Under the pieces are notes generated by a model, which searched no databases, was not told the DNA's origin, and saw nothing but the letters and a program-made list of their open reading frames with translations. The translations under genes and the position numbers were made by a program. Positions 12,408 to 21,225 of a stretch of 64,000 nt of DNA are shown here, piece by piece. Source of the stretch: Bacteroidaceae bacterium (GTDB taxonomy: Bacteria; Bacteroidota; Bacteroidia; Bacteroidales; Bacteroidaceae); NCBI GenBank assembly GCA_017442185.1, contig JAFSAT010000024.1, positions 124,001-188,000 on the forward strand, given 5' to 3'. Within the stretch, counting starts at the first letter, position 1. The number at the start of each line of letters is the position of its first letter.

Positions 12408-15400
12408 ATGAAAAAACTATTTTTATTAACAACAATGCTGTTTGCGCTATTCTTGTTTGCTGATGCGCAGACAAATAACCCCAAGGCGGTGGCAGATTTG
12501 CTGAATCGTATTGGTGGTGATGGTGCATCCGACAGGTTTGTAACTGTGTTGGACGAGAATTTACATAGTGCCGATGGTGACGAGGTTTTTGTTATTACCG
12601 CACATGGTGGCAAACCTTGTATCAAAGGCTCAACGCTGTCGGCTTTGACAACGGGAGTAAATTGGTATCTCAATCATCATGCACATATAAATTTGGCATG
12701 GAACAATCCTAAAGCCGACCTTGTTTCTGCGGATCTTCCTGTTCCGTCGGGAGAGGAGGTGCACGAGACTACGGCCGATTATCGCTATTATCTGAACTAT
12801 TGCACCTTTTCCTATTCGATGGCTTTTTGGACGTGGGAGCGTTGGCAGCAGGAGGTTGACTGGATGGCTTTGCATGGCATAAATATGCCGCTTCAGATGG
12901 TTGGCCTTGATGTTGTGTGGAAGGGTGTTCTCGAAGAGCTGGGCTTCTCGGCAGATGATATTGACGCATTTATCGCCGGCCCCGGCTTTCAGGCGTGGTG
13001 GGCCATGAATAACCTCGAAGGGTGGGGTGCCACAATTAATGCCGCAGGTCTTTCCATGAACGGTAATCCCGATTGGTGGTACAAGCGCCAAGAGGAACTT
13101 TGCGGTAATATTCTTGCCCGTATGCGCGAACTTGGCATGAGTCCCGTGCTTCCCGGCTATTGCGGAATGGTGCCTAACAGCATTGGAAATTATAGAAAAG
13201 ATTGGGTTACAATCGATGGTGGTAAATGGGCCGGAGGATTTGATCGTCCTGATATTCTTGACCCACGTGATACGGAAAATTTTAACGAGATGTGCGAGAT
13301 TTATTATCGTCATCTGAAAAGGATAATGGGGACTTCGGAATTTTACTCTATGGATCCATTCCATGAGGCGAGTGTTCCGGCGGGCTACGAGGGAGCCATA
13401 TACAACGGGGTTATGGCAGCGATGGATGATTATGCAATGACTGCCGAGGAAAAGGAGGTGCTTGGCATTGATAATCCCAAATGGATAGTGCAGTATTGGC
13501 AGGGATTGCCTAATACAACAGGCTTTGCTTCGGTTCCGGTGGAGAATCCCGACCGTTTCATTGCGCTCGACCTATTCTCCGATGGTAATCCTAATTGGAG
13601 CGGCTCGCACTATAATGGGCACGACTTTATCTTTTGTCAGTTGAGTAATTTCGGCGGACGCACAGGATTGCACGGACGCATCAAAAAGACAATGGAGGGT
13701 TATTTTGACGCCATAGCCAAGAGTAATATGAAGGGTGTGGGAGCTACACCCGAGGGCATTGAGAACAACCCTGTAATATATGACATGATTTTTGAATTGC
13801 CATGGATTTCAGAAGAGCCCACCCCCGAGGCATGGCTTGCAGAGTATGCATATAGTCGCTACGGAGTGAAAAGCGCTGTTGCCGAGGAGGCATGGAGGCT
13901 ATTGATGAACTCTGTGTATAACTGCACTGTAGCCGGGCAGCAAGGAACGTCGGAGGCTGTTATTCTTGCACGTCCTGCACTGACAGTGAACAGTGTTTCG
14001 TCGTGGAGTAAATCGGCCATTTATTGGGATGTGCAGGATGTGCTCAAGGCTGCCGACCTGCTGCTTTCGCTCACCGGTGTTCCCGAAAAATCAAAACCAA
14101 ACTACGACTATGATGTTGTAGATGTTGTGCGACAGTCAATTGTGGATTTTGCCTATTATCTGCTTGCCGATATTCGTATGGCAAAAGAGAGCGGTGATGC
14201 AGATGAGTATGAGCGTCTCTACAAAATATATTTGCAGTTGATGCTTGATGTAGATGCAATGCTTGCTAATGATTATAACTTCACTCTTGAGCGTTGGACT
14301 GAGATGGCACGCGATGTTACAGATGAGGCCGAAGGTACAAGTCTGAATGATAAAAATTGGATGGAGTGGAATGCACGTACTCAGATTACCGTTTGGGCAA
14401 AAAGTGACGGTAATTTGCACGATTACTCCAATCGCTGTTGGTCGGGGCTTATAAAGGATTTTCACTATGAACGTTGGAAATATTTCTTTGAAAACGGTTG
14501 CAGCGCACCTGCCGGCGGTTGGTACGATGCAATGGAGCGTCCCTGGACTTTGAATTTCGATAAGTCGTATAAAGGTACCACCACGAATGATGACGCGGTA
14601 GAAGTTGCCCGTGCCACATTTGCCAAATATTTTGGAATTTATAAAGCTGGCGATGGAGCTAAGATATTCTTCCCGATGGGAGTGATGCGCGACCTGACGA
14701 AAGAGAAGGATTATTCTGTTTGCGAAATATATCGCGGAAAAGAGAATACACTGCCTCTTACGATAGGTGACAATGTAACAGTAACCGAAATTTGGATTGA
14801 CCTTAATGCCGACCTTGCAAGAACGGATGATGAGGTTCTTGCATGCAACGGCTTGAATGTTTTAATTCCTGCGACTGCAAAAATAGGAGTAACGAATGCC
14901 GAACTGACACTGAGCAATGGGACTGAATTTAAATTCAATGTGGCAATACGCGAGGATATTGTAGAGGCACGCACTGTAAGTGTTACCACAAAAGGTAACG
15001 GCACAGTGAGCATAGATGGCGCAGAGGGTGCATTTGTAACAAACACCGAGGCGGTGACAATTGTGGCAACACCTGCCAACGGATATAATTTCTATCGTTG
15101 GCTGGATGGCGACGGCAATGTGGTGAGCACCGATAATCCTTTTATATACTATGCAAAAGAGGCTGCTGTTTTTGAGGCCGAATTTGTAGAGGATAAATGG
15201 GGTGTGATAGGCGGACAGACAAGCTCATACCCGGATATTGCAACTTACTCTCAATATGTCGATAAAATAACATTTGCTCGATATAATCGCGAGGTAGAGA
15301 CTGTGTACGAGGCTTCGTCGGTTCCCGGGAATATCCACACCACAGTTTCCAAAATTCTGAATGTGGCACGTGGAAGCAGTTTCGATATTACATGGAGCGA

Positions 15401-18400
15401 TCCGGCAGACGGTCTTAAATATACATATCTGCGTGTATATATCGACCTTAATGCCGATGGAGATTTTGATGACGAAGGGGAACTGCTAAAAACCGTAGGT
15501 ACTGTGGGAGGTACGAATAATGCAGTTTGCGCAGGCACGATAAATGTGCTTCTGCCATACGATATGCCGTTAGGGCTGACGCACATGCGTATGCGCTTTG
15601 ACGGTGCATGGGATTCTCCCGAAAGTAAAGGAGCAAAAGACAATTGCATACGTCCGGTGTATGAAGTAATACTCAATGTTACAGATTTCCCCGAGACTTC
15701 ATCGCTCGTGGATATCCACAGTAATAACAATGAGTGGGGCACGGCGGCAATGTTCCTTGACGGGCAGCTTACCACTGAGGGTAACACCGGCGATGATATT
15801 CCCGTAGCTTCGGGATTGCTGATGACACTGAAAGCAACACCTTCGGAGGGTGCCGAATTTGAGGGTTGGTTCGACAGATACGGGCGTATGGTATCAACAG
15901 AACTTGAATACAAAATGTATGCACCCGAGGATACCGAACTTACAGCGGTTTTTTTAAAAACCCTCACACTTGGTGATTGGGAATTTGAATTCCGAGCAGA
16001 TGGAACGAAAATCATACTGACAAAAGTAGTGGCAAGTGCTGAGGGTGATATTGAGATACCCGAGACTGTGAGAATCGGCCAAACTGAATACAGCGTTGTA
16101 GGCTTTGAAAATGGACTTTTCAATAATAATAAGAACATAACAGCAATTTCACTCCCCAAGAGTATTAAATTTTTGAGCAGCAATACTGTATTTGAAACAT
16201 CTGTATACGGCAATGCAACCGAGCAGATTGTAAATTTGAACAGAACGGTGGCAAGCAGTGAAAAATGGAATATAAGCCTTACGGTTGAAGATGGTGGTGG
16301 TAATTATAACCAGTGGGGCTCATGTCTATTGGCCACCGGCACAGCCCCCTTTTCGGGTACCTATCCCAAAGGCTTTCAGTTTTATTTGCAGGCAGGAGGC
16401 AATCTCGTATTTAAGACAGATGTAGACAGCGATGCTGCAAAATTCACCCATCTTGGCGGTTGCAGCACTTTTACATTGGATATTGAATATGATGGAGCAA
16501 CAATTGTGGCAATCTGCACAAATGCCGCAGGTGAGGCTGCCACTCTTTCTGTATCGCAGGATATGGGCGATTTTTCGCAGTTGGTGTGTGCCTTGCCCAA
16601 TGGTGTTAATATAACAAAATTGGAATTGGGAGTGGGCGAGAGGCCTTGCGCTTTCAGCGGCTGTTCCAATCTTGATGCCATAAATGTCGAGGTCGGCAAT
16701 AAATACTATTCGTCAAAGGATGGTTCTCTGTATAATGCCGATGGCAGTGTGCTTTTATGTACCCCCGAGGGTAAAGAGAAAGGGGCCGACCGCCGCAAAC
16801 TCGGTGCACTTATAGAGCAGGTTGCGACACAGATAAATAAACTTGCAGTAGTGACACCTAATGCCGTGAAAACCGAACTCCGGCTACAAACAACAGAACC
16901 CGAAGCCGCGGGCTATCTTTGGACTAATGCACAGGAGGTTAAAGAGGGAGACATCAGTAATCTTATAGATAATGATGGCGGCACTTTCTTTCACACCAAT
17001 TGGTCGGGCACAACTGCTCCCACCGATGGTAACGACCATCATATTACAGTGAATCTTAATGAGAGTGCAGTGAGGGTGTTCGGCTTCGATTATCAGGCTC
17101 GCAGCGGAGGCGGATTAGGCGATTATCCCAAAAAGATTGTTGTTCAAGGAAGCACAGATGGCATTGTTTATGAAACAATCGCTACCATAGAACATACCGG
17201 AACTGTGCCGCAAAATGGTGCGAAATACTCCTCGGAAATTTTGAATTGTGGCAAGGCCTGCAAATATTTGCGCTTTGTGGTGACAGAGACAACCAGCAAT
17301 AGAAATAAAGATGGTCATATATATTGGCATATGGCAGAATTTGACCTGTTCAAATTCTCGGCAAAGGCCGAAATAAAAACCGCATATAAAAGTTCGATAA
17401 CCTCCGAAAAGGTTGTCGATGCTTATGAATGTAATGTAATTGCAAAAGGCGTTTACGACAATGGTACAACGGCTGCCGAGATGCAGGCTGCCTGCAACGA
17501 GCTGATGCTTCACTATAACAATCTGCTTGCCGGGAACTATCCGTTTGAATTTACAACGGAAGAGGGTAGTCCGGTGCTCTATAACATTGTGATAAACCGT
17601 CCGCAAATCAACAATGCCGATGCTGTGTTGCAATATTGGGGCACAGACAATAATCCTCAGTGGCACGATTATAAGTTCAAGCCCGAGGGCTTTGTTCTTG
17701 GAAACGATAAGCAATTGTGGTATTTCACCCGTGCCGAAGAGGGCAAGGTGTATATACATCCTTATGCCGCAGGTGATGGTTGGGCCGTTGGAACAAATGA
17801 ATGGCAAGAGGGTGCAGGAAAGGTTGCTGCAAGGCCGATGGATACAGAGGGATTCTATTTTGCATGGAATGTTGCACCTGTGAGCGAAACAAGCGAATGG
17901 AGCAATATCACCATAGAAAACAATGGAACTGCATACTATTTGAGCAATCATGGAGGTGTTTCAAATGATATGGGATTTTATAATGATGCAAGCGATGGTG
18001 GCTCACAATTTAAATTCGTGAAAGTAGGGCGTCACGTTGCTGTTGTGAGTGGGGCTAAATACTCTACACTTATGTTGGGCTACGATGCTGCAATTCCCGA
18101 GGGTGTCACTGCAAATATTGTCTCATCGGTGGATGGCGAAACGGGAGTGATTACACTCGCCGAAGTTGGCAGCCTGCTACCGGCAAATACTCCTGTGATA
18201 CTTTATAGCGAAACGGCAAAGGAGTATCTGTTCTACAGCGCCGATGCTTCGTCGGTAACCGTTGGCGAAAATTTATTGTGCGGTACTCTGGTGGATACAG
18301 CAGTAAAGTGTGAGGATGGCTACAATTATTATATGCTCATGAACGGTAACTCCGGTGTGAAAATGTATTGGGCTTATGAGGAGTATAATGCTGCTGGTGA

Positions 18401-18665
18401 ACTGTCGAACCCCGGCACAGATGATGGCGGATATATCCTGTGTAAAGCCAATCGTGCATATCTGCCCATAAAGAGCGATGTTGCTAACAGTGTGTCTGCG
18501 TTCTTCTTCCGCCATGGAAATGGTACTACGGCGGTAGAACCTGTTGAAAAGACTCAGAACGATGGCAATCTTAAAGATGTTGTTTATGATCTTAAAGGAT
18601 ATCGTGTAACCAACCCCGAAAAAGGCATATACATTGTGAATGGTAAAAAACATCTTGTAAGATGA
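12408..18665 (+). CDS. Secreted multidomain GH89 alpha-N-acetylglucosaminidase
   Basis: A 2,085-residue secreted enzyme of glycoside hydrolase family 89, which removes terminal alpha-linked GlcNAc from host-type glycans (mucin, heparan-type chains). Order: signal peptide (about 1-20); NAGLU N-terminal domain; TIM barrel (about 115-450) with Glu320 in DPFHEA and Glu449 in TPEGIENNP as likely catalytic pair; helical C-terminal domain to about 745; InlB-like repeats (about 855-928 and 1098-1182); GEVED-like domain (about 956-1094, VYIDLNADGDFDDEGE); a BspA-type leucine-rich stretch split by a lectin-like insertion (about 1185-1460); an F5/8 discoidin-like domain (about 1488-1648); and a tail ending GIYIVNGKKHLVR, a type IX sorting-like end. 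The ATG at 12402 is an alternative start two codons longer. GH89 assignment is firm; accessory domain borders are approximate. Confidence 0.92.
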   Translation: MKKLFLLTTMLFALFLFADAQTNNPKAVADLLNRIGGDGASDRFVTVLDENLHSADGDEVFVITAHGGKPCIKGSTLSALTTGVNWYLNHHAHINLAWNNPKADLVSADLPVPSGEEVHETTADYRYYLNYCTFSYSMAFWTWERWQQEVDWMALHGINMPLQMVGLDVVWKGVLEELGFSADDIDAFIAGPGFQAWWAMNNLEGWGATINAAGLSMNGNPDWWYKRQEELCGNILARMRELGMSPVLPGYCGMVPNSIGNYRKDWVTIDGGKWAGGFDRPDILDPRDTENFNEMCEIYYRHLKRIMGTSEFYSMDPFHEASVPAGYEGAIYNGVMAAMDDYAMTAEEKEVLGIDNPKWIVQYWQGLPNTTGFASVPVENPDRFIALDLFSDGNPNWSGSHYNGHDFIFCQLSNFGGRTGLHGRIKKTMEGYFDAIAKSNMKGVGATPEGIENNPVIYDMIFELPWISEEPTPEAWLAEYAYSRYGVKSAVAEEAWRLLMNSVYNCTVAGQQGTSEAVILARPALTVNSVSSWSKSAIYWDVQDVLKAADLLLSLTGVPEKSKPNYDYDVVDVVRQSIVDFAYYLLADIRMAKESGDADEYERLYKIYLQLMLDVDAMLANDYNFTLERWTEMARDVTDEAEGTSLNDKNWMEWNARTQITVWAKSDGNLHDYSNRCWSGLIKDFHYERWKYFFENGCSAPAGGWYDAMERPWTLNFDKSYKGTTTNDDAVEVARATFAKYFGIYKAGDGAKIFFPMGVMRDLTKEKDYSVCEIYRGKENTLPLTIGDNVTVTEIWIDLNADLARTDDEVLACNGLNVLIPATAKIGVTNAELTLSNGTEFKFNVAIREDIVEARTVSVTTKGNGTVSIDGAEGAFVTNTEAVTIVATPANGYNFYRWLDGDGNVVSTDNPFIYYAKEAAVFEAEFVEDKWGVIGGQTSSYPDIATYSQYVDKITFARYNREVETVYEASSVPGNIHTTVSKILNVARGSSFDITWSDPADGLKYTYLRVYIDLNADGDFDDEGELLKTVGTVGGTNNAVCAGTINVLLPYDMPLGLTHMRMRFDGAWDSPESKGAKDNCIRPVYEVILNVTDFPETSSLVDIHSNNNEWGTAAMFLDGQLTTEGNTGDDIPVASGLLMTLKATPSEGAEFEGWFDRYGRMVSTELEYKMYAPEDTELTAVFLKTLTLGDWEFEFRADGTKIILTKVVASAEGDIEIPETVRIGQTEYSVVGFENGLFNNNKNITAISLPKSIKFLSSNTVFETSVYGNATEQIVNLNRTVASSEKWNISLTVEDGGGNYNQWGSCLLATGTAPFSGTYPKGFQFYLQAGGNLVFKTDVDSDAAKFTHLGGCSTFTLDIEYDGATIVAICTNAAGEAATLSVSQDMGDFSQLVCALPNGVNITKLELGVGERPCAFSGCSNLDAINVEVGNKYYSSKDGSLYNADGSVLLCTPEGKEKGADRRKLGALIEQVATQINKLAVVTPNAVKTELRLQTTEPEAAGYLWTNAQEVKEGDISNLIDNDGGTFFHTNWSGTTAPTDGNDHHITVNLNESAVRVFGFDYQARSGGGLGDYPKKIVVQGSTDGIVYETIATIEHTGTVPQNGAKYSSEILNCGKACKYLRFVVTETTSNRNKDGHIYWHMAEFDLFKFSAKAEIKTAYKSSITSEKVVDAYECNVIAKGVYDNGTTAAEMQAACNELMLHYNNLLAGNYPFEFTTEEGSPVLYNIVINRPQINNADAVLQYWGTDNNPQWHDYKFKPEGFVLGNDKQLWYFTRAEEGKVYIHPYAAGDGWAVGTNEWQEGAGKVAARPMDTEGFYFAWNVAPVSETSEWSNITIENNGTAYYLSNHGGVSNDMGFYNDASDGGSQFKFVKVGRHVAVVSGAKYSTLMLGYDAAIPEGVTANIVSSVDGETGVITLAEVGSLLPANTPVILYSETAKEYLFYSADASSVTVGENLLCGTLVDTAVKCEDGYNYYMLMNGNSGVKMYWAYEEYNAAGELSNPGTDDGGYILCKANRAYLPIKSDVANSVSAFFFRHGNGTTAVEPVEKTQNDGNLKDVVYDLKGYRVTNPEKGIYIVNGKKHLVR

Positions 18666-18698
18666 TGGGGTTTTTGTTGATAAAGTTTGAAAAAAGTG

Positions 18699-18803
18699 AG
18701 AAGCTGTTTTATTTATATCGCTAATTTTTTATAGAGTGAAAATTGCGAAATTTACAAAACAGTTTCTCTTAAGAAAATATTTTTTGAAATTTAAACAGCT
18801 TCT
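18699..18803 (+). repeat. Dispersed inverted-repeat element, copy B
   Basis: AGAAGCTGTTT at the left end pairs perfectly with AAACAGCTTCT at the right end. Inside, TCGCTAATTTT pairs with AAAATTGCGA, and TTTCT-CTTA-AGAAA forms a second hairpin. It sits between the GH89 stop and the start codon of the 52-residue gene at 18813, ten bases away. Confidence 0.85.
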
Positions 18804-18812
18804 GATATAAAT

Positions 18813-18971
18813 ATGAAAAGAGATTATGCAGCCCCATGTGTAGAGGGTATAAACGTAGAAACAGATATAGTGTCGCTCTCTGTCACTTCGGAGCGTGGAA
18901 GTTCATCGGGCGCTCTTACCAATGAACGCAGAGACGAACATTGTGATTGGGACAGAATTTGGAATAACTGA
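18813..18971 (+). CDS. Small protein, 52 residues, unrecognised
   Basis: ATG at 18813 to TGA at 18971. The protein starts MKRDYAAPCVE and ends DEHCDWDRIWNN. This layout (basic start, Tyr-x-x-Pro, acidic middle, Gly/Ser-rich stretch, then charged Trp-containing end) resembles the many short proteins of about 50-60 residues found in Bacteroidales genomes with no known function; that likeness is from memory and not a verified match. There is no lipobox or membrane segment. It follows repeat copy B by 9 bases. Coding is supported by the plausible codon use and by the fit to this pattern; with only 52 codons it remains moderately uncertain. From 18972 to 19281 there is no other gene, only a promoter candidate and a diverged repeat. 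Confidence 0.55.
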   Translation: MKRDYAAPCVEGINVETDIVSLSVTSERGSSSGALTNERRDEHCDWDRIWNN

Positions 18972-19054
18972 CCTCTGTCTTTAGATTTTGCAAAGGCTTT
19001 TTATTTGTTAATTATAGGATAATTTGCAGGTAAAAGGCCTTTTGTTTTTATCTT

Positions 19055-19088
19055 TTTGCATCATTTTGTAATTTTGTTTGTAACTTTG
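19055..19088 (+). promoter_or_regulatory. Candidate promoter of the NigD-like lipoprotein gene
   Basis: TTTG (19055-19058), 22 bases, TAACTTTG (19081-19088). The -7 box is a perfect TAnnTTTG. The leader of about 190 bases would contain the diverged repeat copy C. Confidence 0.5.
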
Positions 19089-19090
19089 CA

Positions 19091-19270
19091 GAGGTTGTTT
19101 GAATTTTTTTCTTAGAACGTTATTTCATTTTTTAATGGCGCATAGTGGCCTGTTTAACGCAAAAAAAAGGAAAAAACAGTCAAACAAAGAGTATGAAAAG
19201 GAAAGTAATATTCACTTATTCATAATATAAACATTATATTTGAAAGAAATTTAATCAGTTTCTTATAATT
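19091..19270 (+). repeat. Diverged copy of the dispersed element, copy C
   Basis: The left part GAGGTTGTTTGAATTT and the right part GAAATTTAATCAGTTTCTTA resemble the element ends, but about 70 unrelated bases lie between. The right end is 11 bases before the ATG at 19282. Weak on its own; included because position and both ends agree with better copies. Confidence 0.4.
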
Positions 19271-19281
19271 AGAGAGGTAAT

Positions 19282-20004
19282 ATGAAGATTATTAAAAAAC
19301 TTATTTCCGTATTTTCTGCAATTTCAATTATTACGGTTGCGCTGATATCGTGCGACGATGCCAACAATACCACCGAAGGTTATATAGAAGGCCTCTATAC
19401 AGTTTGGGGCAAGACAGTAATGCCCGAACTTGAAGATACTTTTTATGTGACAGAGAATGTTGGAACCTTCGGGCTTAAGAGCGGCGACAGGGGTGTGATG
19501 AGAGTGAAATATTTTGTGGATAATGTGCTCGGCCCCAAAAAGGCAGTTTGGGAGATAGATGAGGTTCGCGGACTTGTAGAGACCTACCCTATGACATCGG
19601 CGGCACAGTTGGATTCTGCCGAATATTCCTCCCCGTTTGTAGGTATCACCCCTTTTGCCACATACGGTTCGGCATGGGCTTGGAATAAATTGCAGAATCT
19701 TTATGCAGTATATTATACCGATGGTAGCGATGCACGCTTTGCCATGACACCAACGGGTTTTGCCAAAGACACTTTATCGTTGATGCTCTATGCCGATATT
19801 AATGACGGCGAAACAATGCAGGCACAGCTGCTTACATTCGACCTTGCGTCGGCGTTACCTTTGCTCGATTCCAAGCAGCAGCAGGATGCAATGCAACCCG
19901 ATACCATTGTAACAAAAATGTCGATGCTTTTTTATGATGCCGAGGTCGACTCGGTGATTGTGAGCACAATAATAGGAGGCCGCTGTGCGAATCCTTTCCG
20001 GTAA
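19282..20004 (+). CDS. NigD-like lipoprotein
   Basis: A 240-residue lipoprotein with lipobox LISC (Cys24), followed by an acidic start DDANN. The body has a small beta-rich region with GLKSGDRGVMRVKYFVD (about residues 68-84), which resembles the OB-like N-terminal domain of NigD-type lipoproteins of Bacteroidales, and a longer C-terminal part with alternating hydrophobic strands (VTKMSMLFYDAE). NigD was named from a bacteriocin cluster, but most members are of unknown function. The next gene, a Yip1 membrane protein, starts 14 bases later, so they are likely co-transcribed, followed by smpB 6 bases after that. The family call is tentative; lipoprotein status is clear. Confidence 0.65.
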   Translation: MKIIKKLISVFSAISIITVALISCDDANNTTEGYIEGLYTVWGKTVMPELEDTFYVTENVGTFGLKSGDRGVMRVKYFVDNVLGPKKAVWEIDEVRGLVETYPMTSAAQLDSAEYSSPFVGITPFATYGSAWAWNKLQNLYAVYYTDGSDARFAMTPTGFAKDTLSLMLYADINDGETMQAQLLTFDLASALPLLDSKQQQDAMQPDTIVTKMSMLFYDAEVDSVIVSTIIGGRCANPFR

Positions 20005-20018
20005 TGAAGAAGTAGCGC

Positions 20019-20591
20019 ATGATGAAACTTAAAAAACTGGTCGACGAGGTGCTGATGCTGGTTACACAGCCGGCAAAGGCGTGGAGAATAGTCGCGCGTG
20101 GTGCAACAACAGGCATCATGCTTAGGAATTTTCTATATCCGCTGATAGCCCTGTCGTGTATAATCAACTTCATAGGAAAAATATTCGGAAGCGGCTCGGG
20201 TGGCGAGAGCCTATATCCGGCATTGGTAAAAGTTGCGGTACTGTGCTTTACATTTATATGCACCTATTATATAGTGGCTATAGTGATTAAAAGACTTACT
20301 CCGCGTTATACCACCGAAGAGACCGTATTGCCAAAAGCACACCTGTTTGCCGGGTATTCTATGGTGATAGTGCTGCTGCTCGACCTTTGTTTAGGACTAT
20401 TCCCAAATTTCAGAATAATAGGGTGGATAGCACAATTCTACACTGTAAAGATTGTGTGGGACGGTGCGGCTGTGCTTATGCGTGTTCCCGAAGAGCGCCG
20501 TTTGGGATATACGATGATAGTTTCGGTGATGATAATTTTTGTACCGATAGCGTTAGGCAGAATAATGTCTGTATTGTCGGTTAACCTTTAA
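20019..20591 (+). CDS. Yip1-domain inner-membrane protein
   Basis: A 190-residue protein with about five hydrophobic segments after a short basic N-terminus that contains LVTQPAKAWRIVA (about residues 14-26). The pattern (V-x-x-P-x-x-x-W/F followed by four to five helices) is that of bacterial Yip1-family proteins, whose role in bacteria is not established. It lies between a NigD-like lipoprotein (14 bases upstream) and smpB (6 bases downstream), suggesting a three-gene transcript. ATG codons at 20019 and 20022 are both possible starts. The assignment rests on topology and the N-terminal motif. Confidence 0.7.
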   Translation: MMKLKKLVDEVLMLVTQPAKAWRIVARGATTGIMLRNFLYPLIALSCIINFIGKIFGSGSGGESLYPALVKVAVLCFTFICTYYIVAIVIKRLTPRYTTEETVLPKAHLFAGYSMVIVLLLDLCLGLFPNFRIIGWIAQFYTVKIVWDGAAVLMRVPEERRLGYTMIVSVMIIFVPIALGRIMSVLSVNL

Positions 20592-20597
20592 TTGATT

Positions 20598-21059
20598 ATG
20601 GAGAAGAGAATTTCCAACGTTAATATAAAAAACAGACGCGCAACGTTCGACTATTTGGTGGTCGACACATATACGGCCGGATTAGTACTCACAGGTACCG
20701 AGATAAAATCCATAAGGCAGTCGAGGGCAAGTTTAGTGGACACATATTGCATTTTCATAGGTAACGAATTGTGGGTGAAAAACATGCACATAGCCGAATA
20801 TTTCTATGGCTCATACAACAACCACACAGCTCGGCGCGACAGAAAACTGTTGCTTGAACGTAAAGAACTTCGCAAACTTCAGCAGGATGCCAAAAATCCC
20901 GGTTTTACGATTGTGCCGCTGCGTCTTTTCATAAATGAAAAAGGACTTGCAAAGTTGGTTATTGCGTTGGCACGCGGTAAGCATGAATATGATAAACGTC
21001 AGAGTATCAGAGAACGCGACGATAAGCGCGAAATGGACAGAATAAAGCGTAATTATTAA
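20598..21059 (+). CDS. smpB: SsrA-binding protein SmpB
   Basis: A 153-residue basic protein, the usual SmpB size. SmpB binds tmRNA and brings it to stalled ribosomes for trans-translation. Signature parts are [13 protein letters not shown] at the start, [14 protein letters not shown] (about 35-48), the [13 protein letters not shown] segment (about 76-88), and the basic C-terminal tail [12 protein letters not shown] that inserts into the mRNA channel. I chose the ATG at 20598; the frame is open to a TTG six bases earlier, directly after the Yip1 stop. No tmRNA gene was recognised in the window. A hairpin at 21069 ends the unit. Confidence 0.95.
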   Translation: MEKRISNVNIKNRRATFDYLVVDTYTAGLVLTGTEIKSIRQSRASLVDTYCIFIGNELWVKNMHIAEYFYGSYNNHTARRDRKLLLERKELRKLQQDAKNPGFTIVPLRLFINEKGLAKLVIALARGKHEYDKRQSIRERDDKREMDRIKRNY

Positions 21060-21068
21060 TGAATATGT

Positions 21069-21094
21069 ATGTGCCGAAATGAAAATTTTGGCAC
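21069..21094 (+). terminator. Hairpin after smpB
   Basis: GTGCC-GAAAT pairs with ATTTT-GGCAC around a short loop 9 bases after the smpB stop. There is no long T-run after it (AGTTTTAGAATT), so efficiency is uncertain. Repeat copy D begins 15 bases on. Confidence 0.5.
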
Positions 21095-21108
21095 ACAGTT
21101 TTAGAATT

Positions 21109-21216
21109 GGAAGCTGTTTAAATTTTATCGCTAAATTTTTTATAAAGTAAAAACGGCGAAACAAACAATGCAGTTTCTCTTAAGAAAATATTTTTATAAA
21201 TATAAACAGCTTCTTA
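21109..21216 (+). repeat. Dispersed inverted-repeat element, copy D
   Basis: GGAAGCTGTTTAAATTTTATCGC at the left (in the full element) mirrors TATAAACAGCTTCT at the right. The interior has AAAACGGCGAAAC and CAGTTTCTCTTAAGAAAA, as in copies A and B. It fills the gap between smpB and metH and ends 9 bases before the metH ATG. Confidence 0.85.
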
Positions 21217-21225
21217 ATAAAGAAT

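Noticed and set aside
15251-16213. 320-codon open frame on the minus strand inside the GH89 gene
   Set aside because: Ser-, Pro- and Val-rich composition typical of antisense frames; no domain, and the plus strand is firmly coding.
21060-21225. Cobalamin riboswitch before metH
   Set aside because: The 166-base gap is filled by a hairpin and repeat copy D; no B12-box-like sequence was seen.
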